Source of the DNA: Fasciolopsis buskii
Taxonomy: Eukaryota > Platyhelminthes > Trematoda > Plagiorchiida > Fasciolidae
Length of the DNA stretch: 64,000 bases
Direction: 5' to 3'
Assembly (NCBI GenBank): GCA_008360955.1
Contig: LUCM01002934.1
Location: forward strand, 54,834 to 118,833
Of the stretch, positions 46,168 to 56,899 are shown piece by piece. Position numbers and translations under genes: made by a program. A model generated the notes under the pieces. That model worked only from the letters and a program-made list of their open reading frames with translations, searched no databases and was not told the DNA's origin. Every line of letters begins with the position of its first letter. The stretch's first letter is position 1.

Positions 46168-47641
46168 GTAATTTTGGTCGATAGTCATCGATTTTTCTTG
46201 CTTATGTTCATATTTACAATTCACATTTATTTCTCCTCGCGAAATCTGTTTCCCAAGTGTGATTTTATTTGGTACATTTGAAGCTCACTTGCTTGCGCAT
46301 CATTCGCATGCAGGCATACAACCGTGTAGCACATGTCCTTGCGCGTCTCCAGGTTGCCAAATTAGTGGAAAGCCGGGAATGTAATCCGTTCGGCATCAAA
46401 GGATAGACAGTTTCGAACTCACAGCCATATGGCCTGAAACCGTGGTTGGATTTCTCCGTTTCGAACAATTTCAGTAACGTGATGCGATGTTTGCATTTCG
46501 CCACTAAATGAGGACTTCGTCTCCTTCGATCTACTCGATTTGGTTTGTAAGGGGAAAAAGTCTGTTATCCATAAAATTGTCTGGAACAGTCCACCTCTCT
46601 TCCTGGTCCTACCGTTTTTTATGTGAATGGCTTGGAACAAGCGGACCTTCCGGTATTCGGTGGCGCGTGTTGTATCCGATTCCCCCGAGAATCCTCATGA
46701 GTCATATTCATGAGGCTGACTCTCAGTACAAAAACAGTTCGACTATGTCACCACAAACACTTTCAAGGGGACAAACATTGTTCACTAGAAGTGTCCAATC
46801 AGATGGACTGAAATTCCCTCGCCTAAACTGAATTTCCTTTCCATCGGTCCCTTCCCGAACTGTCCGGTTTTTGCCACATTGTCCAAAAATGCTTCTGGGT
46901 TATGGGTGTTAATCGATCGAAAAATAGGTGCTCGGATAGAAAGAAAACAAAATTGTGCATTTAGCGAGAAATCACTAGTTTATTTCCTAGTCAGTCTCAT
47001 GGAAGACCTGCCCACCGCATTGGATAAATGGGATTGTCTTTCGGGATTCCACGCGGAAAAATTCCGAAATTCAATACACACTGATTAAAAACTTTAATAG
47101 ATGGGAGCAGACTGGATTGGTTTTGATATGAATGGATCTTACGAGATTGGGAAGATAAATATCGGCGCAGTTTTTTTAGCCAATTAGCTCCAATCAGCTT
47201 TTCTTCCACTCAGTTTCCGCGACCGAATTGCCAGCTGAGATCAACTCCGAATTTGGATTTATGTTTGGAGAGTGGTAAATTATCTGACCCTTTGGTAATC
47301 CCTGTCGTGATGGAAGTGAACCATTTCCTTTCGTCAGACAAACTTGATTTCGCTCTTCAGAATTTTCCAAACTGAACTCGAAAGAGTTGCAAATTTACGC
47401 GAAGGACGGGTTATGATTTCTTCTGGTTGGTCGAATTTCATCTCATTACTCTAGTTAGTTGCGCAACTTCGTGGAAAGGTTCATTGCATGACGCTCCAAT
47501 CGGGCAAATCGAATAAAACCTTTAGACGATTTTGCAAAAGTCTCATATCATTTTTAAAAATGTTGAATTATGATTATAAATAACGCAATTTTTAATCGTG
47601 CACTCGAAGTTTCAATTAAATTCCAATGGCCATCATTTCAG
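46168..47641 (+). other. LRRK1-like intron with two coding-like stretches
   Basis: An acceptor CATTCGCATGCAG at 46313 opens a phase 0 frame starting AYNRVAHVLARLQVAKLVES, which closes at 46404. A plus-strand frame at 46620-46830 reads GIRWRVLYPIPPRILMSHIH and onward. Both look more like coding than chance, but no strong donor and no homology places them in COR. They are not included as exons. Confidence 0.35.
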
Positions 47642-48083
47642 CGTTCTTGGACTGATCATTATTCTAATGAGTCGTCACGACCTCAAGAACCTCGGGACGG
47701 TCTGCATTTGAATTCCGATTCCGATGAATGGGAAGAATTAACCGCAACGGAAGGTGAGGAACTTAACCCGGATTGCGGATTGCATGATTCCAAGAAAGGC
47801 GAGTTGGTCGCGTCTACCCCTTCCGAGTTTTCCGATTTGTCCGACGGACGCACTTATCGATCCGGAGTAGTTGGTGCCGCTCGCAGCACTTATCAGAATC
47901 GCAAGATACATTTGCTCCGATGGATTACACGGTCTGACTTTGATCCTAAAATGAAAAATTGGAAACCAGATCCGGTTGATACTGAACCTCCTAACGCCCA
48001 GTCATCTGTTAGTCATGTCGCTGAGCAACCTGCATCCGCATTCGCTTTTTTGCTGCCTGGAAAAATGGGTTTGGAGGATTACG
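47642..48083 (+). CDS. LRRK1: LRRK1-like exon, acidic hydrophilic insert in COR-B
   Basis: The acceptor ggccatcatttcag opens a phase 0 frame of 147 codons to the donor G|GTATGT. The protein is strongly acidic and low in hydrophobics at first (NSDSDEWEELTATEGEELN), then has a basic patch (RKIHLLRWITR) and proline-rich sequence, ending AFLLPGKMGLEDY. It has no recognised domain and lies where LRRK COR-B continues its beta sheet, so it is read as an inserted disordered loop. Codon use and the phase match support it as coding. The frame stays open past the donor to 48322. Confidence 0.7.
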
Positions 48084-48152
48084 GTATGTTATTCGTCTTT
48101 CGTTGCCCAATTCTAGTCCGCTTAGATTATAATTTTCTGTTGGCTTACCCAG

Positions 48153-48327
48153 AGGTTCGGAATTCCCTGCGAGGACCCCCCCCACCCCAAAAAACTGATT
48201 ATGTTGCTAGTTTTCAAACTCTGTTCATCGACGACCGATCTTTTCCTTCGGCCATGAATGATATCGATAGTATTTATGCACCAAATGCACATTCCAACAA
48301 AACTAATAAATTGCTGTTTTCTTAACG
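48153..48327 (+). CDS. LRRK1: Continuation of the insert exon with an in-frame stop before a donor (unresolved)
   Basis: If the 69-nt segment 48084-48152 is a mini-intron (GTATGT...CTTACCCAG), the frame resumes here in the same register and encodes NSLRGPPPPQKTDYVASFQT and further gene-like sequence. It reaches TAA at 48323-48325, just before a consensus donor CG|GTGAGT at 48328. If 48084-48152 is not spliced, the same frame reads straight through. Either the TAA ends a short isoform, or it reflects an error or polymorphism (a seven-C homopolymer is upstream), or the real donor is elsewhere. Downstream COR exons still look intact. Confidence 0.45.
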
Positions 48328-48534
48328 GTGAGTTGAACGTTTCTCCATGACTAAAAATAATCTCATGCCATATACCGGTGAAAAGCACCACTAGGCCATC
48401 AATTCAGCTCTTTTTTACATTAACATGCTCCAGTTTTGGTTCCTGCCTCATAGCAGCGTCTACTCAAGGGGGAAAGAGAACCAGGAATAGTTGAAGATTG
48501 ATTGCGAAATAATACGTCGAACAATTATCCGAAA

Positions 48535-48885
48535 TGCCACTGACTCCAACACTGAGCCATTTCACCTGTTGTCTCCAACCGCCGCTTGGGAGAGATCTCG
48601 CGGATCTCAACCCATAGTCTAACTGCGCCTACTTGAGCCAGCCCACTGGTTACAGTTTTCACGCTTTTTGGCGTATCAACAATTGGCACCCATTACCTGC
48701 CTTACGGAACAGACGGGAGCGAGACAGCCGTTCTGTGGGAATGTGCAAAACATCTGCCAACTAACTCAGCCTATTCCTGTTCCAAGCCCAATTATCGAAC
48801 CCTATTACCCAGTACTCTACGCCTAAGTTTTGATTTATTCACAAATTTCTCCCACTGTCTCCTAATCCTACTAATACTGTCACAA
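48535..48885 (-). mobile_element. RTE 3' fragment, antisense
   Basis: On the minus strand the frame reads SISRIRRQWEKFVNKSKLRR followed by RVLGN, the C-terminal RTE block (IARIWWEHRVSN..RRRVLG in other copies). It is followed by a diverged 3' UTR that shares AGTCTAACTGCGCCTAC with 6940. It ends where the plus-strand RTE begins. Confidence 0.7.
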
Positions 48886-48889
48886 CGAG

Positions 48890-51800
48890 ACTGACGTGGT
48901 GTGATGGCTTTCATGCCTCCATTATCCAATGAGCTATACAGAATGGCTTATCTCAAGCCGAAGATCCAATCATGCCTGGAAGGTCAATGGGTAGAGGCCT
49001 GACGAAGTAGTCGCTTGGCCATCCAAGTCGGGGGTTGATCTGAGTTAGCAGCTCAGTCGGAAAAATGAGTGGAAGACTAATTGATCCAAGTAGATGGGCG
49101 CCCACTCAGCTATTCCCCGCTGCCTTGCTGTCGCGTTCTTGTCAGAACCAAAGGCTTTAGTTGAGAACCCTAATCGTTCTGCTGCTTAGCGGCTGGACTC
49201 CCTAGCAGTACCCGTCCATTATTTTCCATGAGTTACACGCCTACAGATGATTCTATACTGCATCGGTAAGCGCGCAGGATAATCCGGACCGTCCTGCCCG
49301 TTGCATCGAGCGGAGCGGGTAGTGATAAGCATGCACTGTTTAGAGTTCTCTCTCTTTTATTCAACCTGTCTCTTCTGTCTCGAACCCAATCTGTTTGCCC
49401 CTTCTGCATACCCACAGTATCTCCATTGATAACACGCCCGATACTCGCAACGGTTTATTGTCAATTAGTGCAGTAGGTGGTTTCCAGTCTGTTAGCTCAC
49501 ATTTTCTCAAGCCTCGTCAGCCTCTGAATCTGGGTTCCTTCAATGTGCGCACTTTAATGCAGGCTGGCCAACAGGCGTGTTTGGCTCTGACAGTGGACTC
49601 ACTTTCGATTGATGTCTGGTGCGTCAGTGAAACACGAATTCATGATTCGAGTAGAGCAATTCAACTAAGTGCGCCGAAAGTCTCGTCAAGATATTTTCTT
49701 CGCACTTCAGGAGACGAAGCAGCTCAAGCTGTGGGTCAACGTGGTGTAGGAATAGTCTTGAGTGAGATGGCTGAAGCAGCCCTTTTAGACTGGATCCCAG
49801 TCAACAGTCGCTTGTGTGCCATGAGACTGCAGGGATCAGCCGGCGTCCGAAAGGATAGTAGTGTTAAGCGTAGTTTATTTGTTATCTCGGCATACGCTCC
49901 CACAGACTGCAGCACTGATATGGAGAAAGACGAATTTTACGATAACCTCGTCACTCTTGCTCGGAAGAGCAAACGCTCTGACATTGTAGTGGTAGCAGGT
50001 GACTTCAATGCACAAGTTGGCAAACTTAGTGCATCGGAGTCCTGTTTAGGTGGGTGATGCGCCTTGCCTGCACAGCGAACAGACAACGGGTAAAGACTTC
50101 TCCAATTCTGTGCAGATAATCATTTATTCCTATCTAGTACGAATTTCCGATACAGTTCGCGTCGCACTGCGACATGGCGCTCTAGCTCGACAGGTGCTTT
50201 GAGTCAGATTGACCATATCGAAGTTAGCTACCGTTGGCGCGGTTCTGTCCAGAACTGTAGATCATAGTGGATCACGTACATCGAATCGGACCATGCGTTG
50301 GTTTTAATGCGATTTTTGCTGCAGCTGAATGGCCATCGACGCAGGCCAAAAACCCGATTGGCTGTCGAACGTCTGTCTGATTCGGATGTTCGCAACAGCT
50401 ACGAACAGGAACTATCCGAGGGACTAAGAACTGCGACCAGTAGCAATGTAGACGATCAGTGGGATCAAATTAAGCAGGCTATGCATTTGGCAGCGAATTT
50501 CGCCTGCGGTCCTAGACCTAGCATTCATCAAAAACACTGGATCTCGCAAGGGTCGCTAAGTCCAATGGAGCAAAAACGCGAGCTGCCTAACTGCAAGGAA
50601 ATGAATAAGATGCGTCGGCAGTTGCAGCGTCAGTTGACCATAAGCTGTAGGAATGACGGCGAAAACTGGTGGGTTAAGGTAGCCGAAGAGATGGAAGTGG
50701 CATCCGCTTCAGGTAACAGTCAAAGACTGTTTAAGCTTATACGCGACAGCGGTGGGCGGCGAACTTCGGTTGGTGGAGTCGTGTGTGATAGGAATGGAGG
50801 ACACGTCCACGGTAGACAGGAAAGACTGGACCGTTGGGCAGAGCATTTCAAGGACCAGTTTAACTGGCCATACGCTATCGTATCTAGTCCGGCATCTGGA
50901 GCTACAAATCCTTGGGAGGTGTCAGTTGATCCCCCAACGGAAGTGGAAGTGCAGTCGAATATTCGGCTTCTGAAGAGGGGAAAAGCTGCCGGTCCCGACG
51001 ACCTTCCCCCAGTTCTTTTCAAATTGGGTGGAGAAGTGCTGATGAAATCACTTACCTCCTTGCTTCGTGATATTTGGAACGAGAAGCGTATCCCGCTATC
51101 GTGGGGTGAGTCACTGATGGTACCCATCTCCAAGAGGGGTACACGGAGTGACTGCGGCAATCATCGTGGGATTAGTTTAATTCCGATAGTTACTAAGGTG
51201 TTGACTTCGATAATGCTGAGCCGTTTGACACCGATTCGCGAGAGTAATATCCGCGAACAACAGGCCGGATTTCGGCCAGGTCGAGGTCGCATCGACCAGA
51301 TATTCACTCTTCGACAGATACGCGAAAACGCGCCACACGCACCGCCGCCCTACGATCGTAGTCTTTCTCGACTTGAAAGGTGCTTTCGACTCCGTGGATC
51401 GACCAGCACTACTCAATGCTCTCCACCGGAAGGGTATGCCAACGAAGTTTGTGAACCTGTTGCGAGCATTGTACTCGCATGCGTTAGGGTATACGGTGAA
51501 CTGTCACGTTCATTCGAAACAACTAGTGGCGTTCGACAAGGGTGTCCCATCTCTCCATTCTTGTTCAACTTCGTCATGGACGAGGTGATGGAAGATGCTT
51601 TAGGAGGTCTCCGGGATGTAGGAGTCAAACTGGGAAGTGGAGGGAAGCTATGCGACCTAGATTACGCAGACGACGTCGTGTGCCTGTTCGAGTCTGCGGA
51701 CCATGCACAACGGGCACTAGATAGACTGTCTAGACCGGCTGCTNNNNNNNNNNNNNNNNNNNNNNNNNNNNNNNNNNNNNNNNNNNNNNNNNNNNNNNNN

Positions 51801-52552
51801 NNNNNNNNNNNNNNNNNNNNNNNNNNNNNNNNNNNNNNNNNNNNNNNNNNNNNNNNNNNNNNNNNNNNNNNNNNNNNNNNNNNNNNNNNNNNNNNNNNNN
51901 NNNNNNNNNNNNNNNNNNNNNNNNNNNNNNNNNNNNNNNNNNNNNNNNNNNNNNNNNNNNNNNNNNNNNNNNNNNNNNNNNNNNNNNNNNNNNNNNNNNN
52001 NNNNNNNNNNNNNNNNNNNNNNNNNNNNNNNNNNNNNNNNNNNNNNNNNNNNNNNNNNNNNNNNNNNNNNNNNNNNNNNNNNNNNNNNNNNNNNNNNNNN
52101 NNNNNNNNNNNNNNNNNNNNNNNNNNNNNNNNNNNNNNNNNNNNNNNNNNNNNNNNNNNNNNNNNNNNNNNNNNNNNNNNNNNNNNNNNNNNNNNNNNNN
52201 NNNNNNNNNNNNNNNNNNNNNNNNNNNNNNNNNNNNNNNNNNNNNNNNNNNNNNNNNNNNNNNNNNNNNNNNNNNNNNNNNNNNNNNNNNNNNNNNNNNN
52301 NNNNNNNNNNNNNNNNNNNNNNNNCTCGTCATTTTCTATCGAATCAGAATGATTGAAAACACGTACGTTTGTACAGTTAGACTGTGTTCCGTGTGTTGTC
52401 TGCAGCAGCATCTTATCTTTTCCCGCCGATGTAGGTCCACTACCCGTTCCCCTTGGATATTCACTCTTTTTATATAAACGTGTAACTCTGGAGAAAGGCA
52501 GCGGTCAGTGAGGCTTGCCTTGCTGTTTAACGCTGAACGATGATAATGATGA
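48890..52552 (+). mobile_element. Nearly full-length RTE-type non-LTR retrotransposon, defective
   Basis: A 0.5-kb leader (48890-49394) is followed by one long coding region and a 3' UTR (52325-52552) ending in TGATGATAAT. The endonuclease starts at 49395 and has LNLGSFNVRTLMQAGQQ, a VSETRIHDSS box and the catalytic-type VVVAGDFNAQVG. RT follows, with the pre-RT box KRGKAAGPDDLPPVLFKL, the QAGFRPGRG region and the catalytic box DLDYADDVVCLFE near 51660-51700. A TGA at 50055, frame changes between 50057 and 50298, and a frame switch from about 51330 to 51530 (where the 51373-51588 frame carries FDSVDRPALLNALHRKG) make it inactive. The last part of RT and its C-terminus lie in a run of N. Confidence 0.9.
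51744..52324. other. Assembly gap (581 N)
   Basis: The bases are N. The gap falls just after the RT catalytic box of the plus-strand RTE and ends in its 3' UTR, so most of the missing sequence is probably the RTE C-terminal region, although its true length is unknown. Confidence 0.98.
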
Positions 52553-52556
52553 ATTC

Positions 52557-53170
52557 TGTTAATAACGTGATAGCAGCGGTGTTCCAATACCGAAAATCTT
52601 TCCATGTCTTCTGTCCTCAGGCGCCATGTTTCTGATCTGTATAGCATCATTGCCGGTAATGCAGTTGTCTGTACTCGGCCTTTGATCGATAACCGAATGT
52701 CACGTTAGTACCACTGATGCTCCCATTTGGTGAATGCCGATCGGGCCTTCTGTATACGCGAAGACATTTCATCTCATTTACGACCATCTGAGATGCAACT
52801 ACCCAAGCAACTAAATCTATCCACCCCACCGAGTTGTCCCTTCAAGAGTTGAAGGTTCGCCTTTTAGCCAATCTAGCCTTGCAACAACACTCTTAACTTC
52901 GAAGATGCAAAGCGTATCGGATAATGTACGCACATTATCCTTCAGACGATCGAGAATAATTTACGACGTCCTCCGCACATTTTATGTCCGTCAGATTTCT
53001 GTCTGCGCAAATATCAACGCCATTATTCTCACATGTGAATAAGGCGGTCTCCATAACCATCACAGTGATAAAGTCGGGATGAAAAGTTTAAGGTAGTTAA
53101 CCCTGACAATTACCACTTCCCGTTGTGAATTCGAGTAAAACATCGCCGTAAACACGAACTTGGCTTCGGG
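52557..53170 (-). mobile_element. RTE 3' half fragment, antisense
   Basis: The minus-strand frame reads MLYRSETWRLRTEDMERFSV, then LEHRCYHVINRI, the block that precedes the C-terminal region in other RTE copies. Sequence up to about 53170 resembles the RT C-terminal side of the copy at 7300-7900 (shared TTCAGACGATCGAG). It abuts the 3' end of the plus-strand RTE. Confidence 0.65.
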
Positions 53171-53217
53171 TGTTCGCATGCAGAGGTTGGATTGTAGAAA
53201 TGAATTTTATCCATAAA

Positions 53218-53625
53218 ATAATTCACCATGTGATGTGATCGCTCAACTCAGCATAAAGAAATGATGGAAGCTCTGTGCAGCTGTTTCATCCTTTTTAGGA
53301 ACCATCAGCAGTGCATATGGACCGCGCCTGAATTGGGACGCGAACCCGAACAAGGACGGACGATTCTGAGTCGAACGCCCTAGCTATTACGCTAACTGGC
53401 AGGCTCTGAACAGTTTGTTGAACTTCTCCACATGATGTTGCACCTATCCGTCACTGAGTTGCACGGCTACTGTCCGCTAGCTCAGAGAGATCGACCCCTA
53501 CTGACAGATGACTTCTGTGATGATTCCTAACAAGGATGAAACGGCTGTACGGTGCTTCCATGGTTTCTTTATGCTGAGTTGAGCGATGATATCACACGGT
53601 GAATTATTTCATCAAAACATTCAAT
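53218..53625 (-). mobile_element. SINE family B, complete copy, antisense
   Basis: The plus strand begins with CACCATGTGATGTGATCGCTCAACTC and ends with GAGTTGAGCGATGATATCACACGGTG, which are near reverse complements and mark the ends. The tRNA-like core reads on the minus strand with GGTTCGCGTCCC and TTCGACTCAGAATCGTCCGTCC. An extra segment in the middle (about 53425-53510) is not in the 33.8-kb copy. Confidence 0.65.
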
Positions 53626-53639
53626 CTCCTACTACTAAC

Positions 53640-54680
53640 ATGCACCAAAAAATGAATTTCTCTGGCAAACTCCTCAGTTGTAGGCAATGCTTCTGATTTA
53701 CACGATCGAACGAATCGAACAACGCTTTCAGATAAAGGATGACAGAGATTATCGATCTACCGAACGTGTCGTACAATGAAAATTTGGGCAATGCAACCGC
53801 GACCGGGTCGGAAATCGGTTTGATCCTCCTCCATACACCTTTCGCAAGAATTAGATAATCGTCGAAGGCAGTGAACAGTAGACAGCTAAGGTCACATTAT
53901 TGTTGTGCTCATATATGTATCACAAAGTAGAACATAAATATTTCTTTACTTGTCGTCAATACGTGGCATTCTATGCAATGTACACATTCATATTTGCGGT
54001 TTTCATCACGGATCTGTGCAATCGGAAGTTTGGTAAACAATCCAGGGAGTTCGGTATTCTTCCGAAGGAAATGTCATTTAGCCGCTTAACAAATGATTGA
54101 TGATCAATAAGGTATGTTTAGGACTGTATAACTCAAGAAAATACTTCGCACATCGGCTGACGCACGTGCTGTTTAATGGTCGAATCATTAAGCCAAGTAG
54201 AACACGTTTTTACTAATTACAAAAACGATTGGACAAATCACTGCGACCGAATAGTTTGAGGTCACGACGCTGTTCGTAGCTCATGGAAGAAGATAGTGTC
54301 ATTAGCAGGGCGCTAACTTTTTCACGCCAAATTCAATCATTTACTAACTGATGCCGTTCAGCCACGTAGATTGACGGGTATAGAAGACAGCTTGGAAAGA
54401 CAACGTTTGTGTCTATTGCGGTCTGGCCTTAGCGAACAGCGACGAAACAAACGTGATCAACAGTGACAAAGTGCCTAAATCCTCCATTATGAACACAGTG
54501 CTAGTCACATGATATGCAAAGGCCTTGTTGGTTTATCATTACTCTCCACCCAACCAATTGCGTCTGTTAGTTGGTTGGTAACTTTGGCTGTCTTCTGTTG
54601 CAGATTTGTTAAGTTGTAGAATGAAATAACTTATGCAATATGGACACTTCTTACATCTTTTTATGACATCGATGGAGCAT
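53640..54680 (+). other. Intron sequence, nothing recognised
   Basis: No domain or shared repeat noticed. Small frames (for example 53900-54100 (+)) have no family features. Confidence 0.5.
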
Positions 54681-54689
54681 GAGTGTAGT

Positions 54690-54895
54690 GTATAAAGCAT
54701 TCATGGAGTCGCATAGAACCACATGAGATCTCATTTGGTCATATGTGATAACGATCCTGACGACAGCAATTTGCCACCTGCTACCAACGTGACTGGCGAA
54801 TCTGGGATTCGAATTTCTGACTCTTTTGGAGTAACAGGTGCCCAATCCATTTGACCCAGCCGAGTGATAGACCATGTGCTGGGACATTATTAGTG
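54690..54895 (-). mobile_element. SINE family C copy, antisense
   Basis: On the minus strand a tRNA-like head (GGCTGGGTCAAATGGATTGGG as A-box region, AAATTCGAATCCCAG as B-box region) is followed by ATTCGCCAGTCACGTTGGTAG. The copy at 5290-5500 (+) has the parallel GGTTTGAACCCCAG and ATCTGCTGGTCAC. The two share the family but are well diverged. Confidence 0.55.
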
Positions 54896-54899
54896 TTAT

Positions 54900-56160
54900 A
54901 TTTGTACGCTCTTTATCCCAAGTCCAGGGATTATATTACAACTCTTTCTTCGTCCATAAATCATGTGAATTGTCGGCCGCCTAAAGTGTGCGTGAGAATG
55001 CATCGGCAATTATAAAGTGTGCAGCTACTAGCCACTCTCACTTACTCAATCACCGTAAATGTTTAGCGGCAACTCATCTGGCGTTAATTCCATTGATTTC
55101 AGTCAAAAGGTTGTCCGATTAAGGCCAGCTATTTAGTTCGTTCTTTAACATTAGCCTGGATCAACTTACTCGGTGAAGTCAGAAAGCAGTGAGCAAAAAT
55201 GGAGAAAAAAAGAAATAATGTGTAGAGTTTGCAATACATCCTAGTTCTTCTGTTCCCCATCCGCATGTCACCGACCATCCATCGGGATCCTCCATTCCTC
55301 TGCGCGCTTGGTACTATCCGGCTGCCCAAACCGAAGTAGAGAGTTGGCTTAGGGGACCCTACCCCGAGCCTTTAACTAAACGGTCTAACTCAAAAGGTTG
55401 TAGGACGATTTGTAGTTCACGTATGCCTCGGAGGGCCGGTGACTGATTGTTCAGTCCACGCTCCTTTAGGATGTGGCTAGACATCCTGAGTGCCCAGTAC
55501 ACCCCTTTACCACGAACTCTGGTGAGCGCACAGCCGTGTGCTTCTTACGCCGCCAGCGGTCGGTTTGGAATTAGGTTTTAGCTAACTCCCTTAGACGGAC
55601 TATCAATAATCAGTCAATCCGGTTGATAACCCCAGGCGCTCACCTTTGTCCTGGCACTTGGGTAGGAACCGCCTCGAGAAGGCAGTGCACAGGACTTCTT
55701 CACTAGAGGCTATCTGAGATGCCGGTCACTTGGGAGCATTTCGAGAAGCGTTCAGGGAAACTAACCAACTCAGCCTGAGACAGTCATCCCAGACCATGCG
55801 GAGGCATTTCGGGGCAGTTCATATGCTTTTGCCGTAATTCTTGTTTTCGGTCATCGCTTGCCTATTGATTTATATCTCCATACAAAACCAACAAGTGATT
55901 TGCATTCCCTCAGGAGACCACATTTTCAAGTGTATCCAAATTGACAAATAGTTGCAAGTTGTTTTCATTCAACTGTTTTGTTATCCGCGGGATTTTTACT
56001 AGTTAAAGAACATTGTATCAGCTGTGAGCTTGAACATTTTTGGATTTAATGTGATTGGGACTTGTAGTCATGTGGTATTAACGCAATTCGCAATATGCTC
56101 ATGGGTCATTAAGTTCTGTTGTATAAAGTTTACCGTTCGCCTCACTATCTCTCTATGTTG
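54900..56160 (+). other. Intron with an unusual GC-richer block
   Basis: At 55330-55850 the sequence is richer in G and C than its surroundings and contains blocks such as GGAGGGCCGGTGACTGATTG and CCTCGAGAAGGCAGTGCACAGG. It may be a repeat I do not recognise. No protein signature was found in any frame. Confidence 0.4.
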
Positions 56161-56163
56161 CAG

Positions 56164-56205
56164 TTTGACGACGAAGTGGATCAATTGTTATCGGTCTGGA
56201 CGCGA
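56164..56205 (+). CDS. LRRK1: LRRK1-like micro-exon (tentative)
   Basis: A very good acceptor (cactatctctctatgttgcag) is followed by exactly 14 codons, FDDEVDQLLSVWTR, and a donor CGA|GTATAC. It is phase 0 on both sides, so it can join the 56639 exon directly. It is too short to test by homology. It cannot follow the phase 1 donor at 48083 without a stop, so an exon or a different donor is needed before it. Confidence 0.35.
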
Positions 56206-56638
56206 GTATACCACTATACGATGTTGATAAGAGCTTGATTTGTTTATGTATACATCTTAACGTTTTTTTTTCGACAACACGCTGGGAAATGTGCCTTAAC
56301 TGTTTTTAGCCTGTAGGAAAGGGGGAGGGCAATAAATACAAGGTCTTTTTATAAATTTAGACTGAAGTATATTGAAATTTAAAGAGGATGAATGTGAACT
56401 AACTTAACCTACCAGTTTAGTTCTTTAAATCGATCGGGTCCAATCGGTCCTTGTTAGTCGGTTTCGGAGTAGAAGATTTTAAGGCGTTGATAGGTCGCAC
56501 TCAAACAGTCACTTAAGCAAATCGAAATATCGGATAAATGTTTATCAATTCTCATTGAAATATTGATAAATGCATCGATTGTTTTTTGTATTGATCAGAC
56601 TAGTGTTTCCCTCGCCAAGTTGAATTTGTCAGTGCTAG

Positions 56639-56899
56639 TCATTGATGCTCCACTCTATTCGCATTACTCTAGACGGACTGCAAACTTCTTGCCTGATTGA
56701 ATTGTACATTCCATGTCACACATTGGTCTGGACCACGGCCAATACTTGTCAGTCTGATTTGGAGCGGGACGAGTCCTCACGAAATTCACGCGATCTCGAA
56801 CGCCGCGGTGAGGTTAGCCATACTCATACAAGTGAAATACAGAACCGATCCAAAGAAATAAAGCCGAATAAGTTGTACACGACAAAATTGCTGGTCAAG
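56639..56899 (+). CDS. LRRK1: LRRK1-like exon, end of COR-B
   Basis: A 261-nt phase 0 to 0 exon ending at AAG|GTATGA. It encodes SIRITLDGLQTSCLIELYIP at its start and, after a charged acidic-basic linker (ERDESSRNSRDLERRGE), ends in KLYTTKLLVK. The next exon continues LVGHIDRLLEDWYP, giving the LRRK-type LL..LVxHIDxLLEDWYP ending of COR. The frame, phase and continuation are good; the acceptor (TGCTAG) follows a stop in the same frame and is weak. Confidence 0.65.

Noticed and set aside
51662..52411. Long frames on both strands across the run of N
   Set aside because: They are open only because N has no stop codons.
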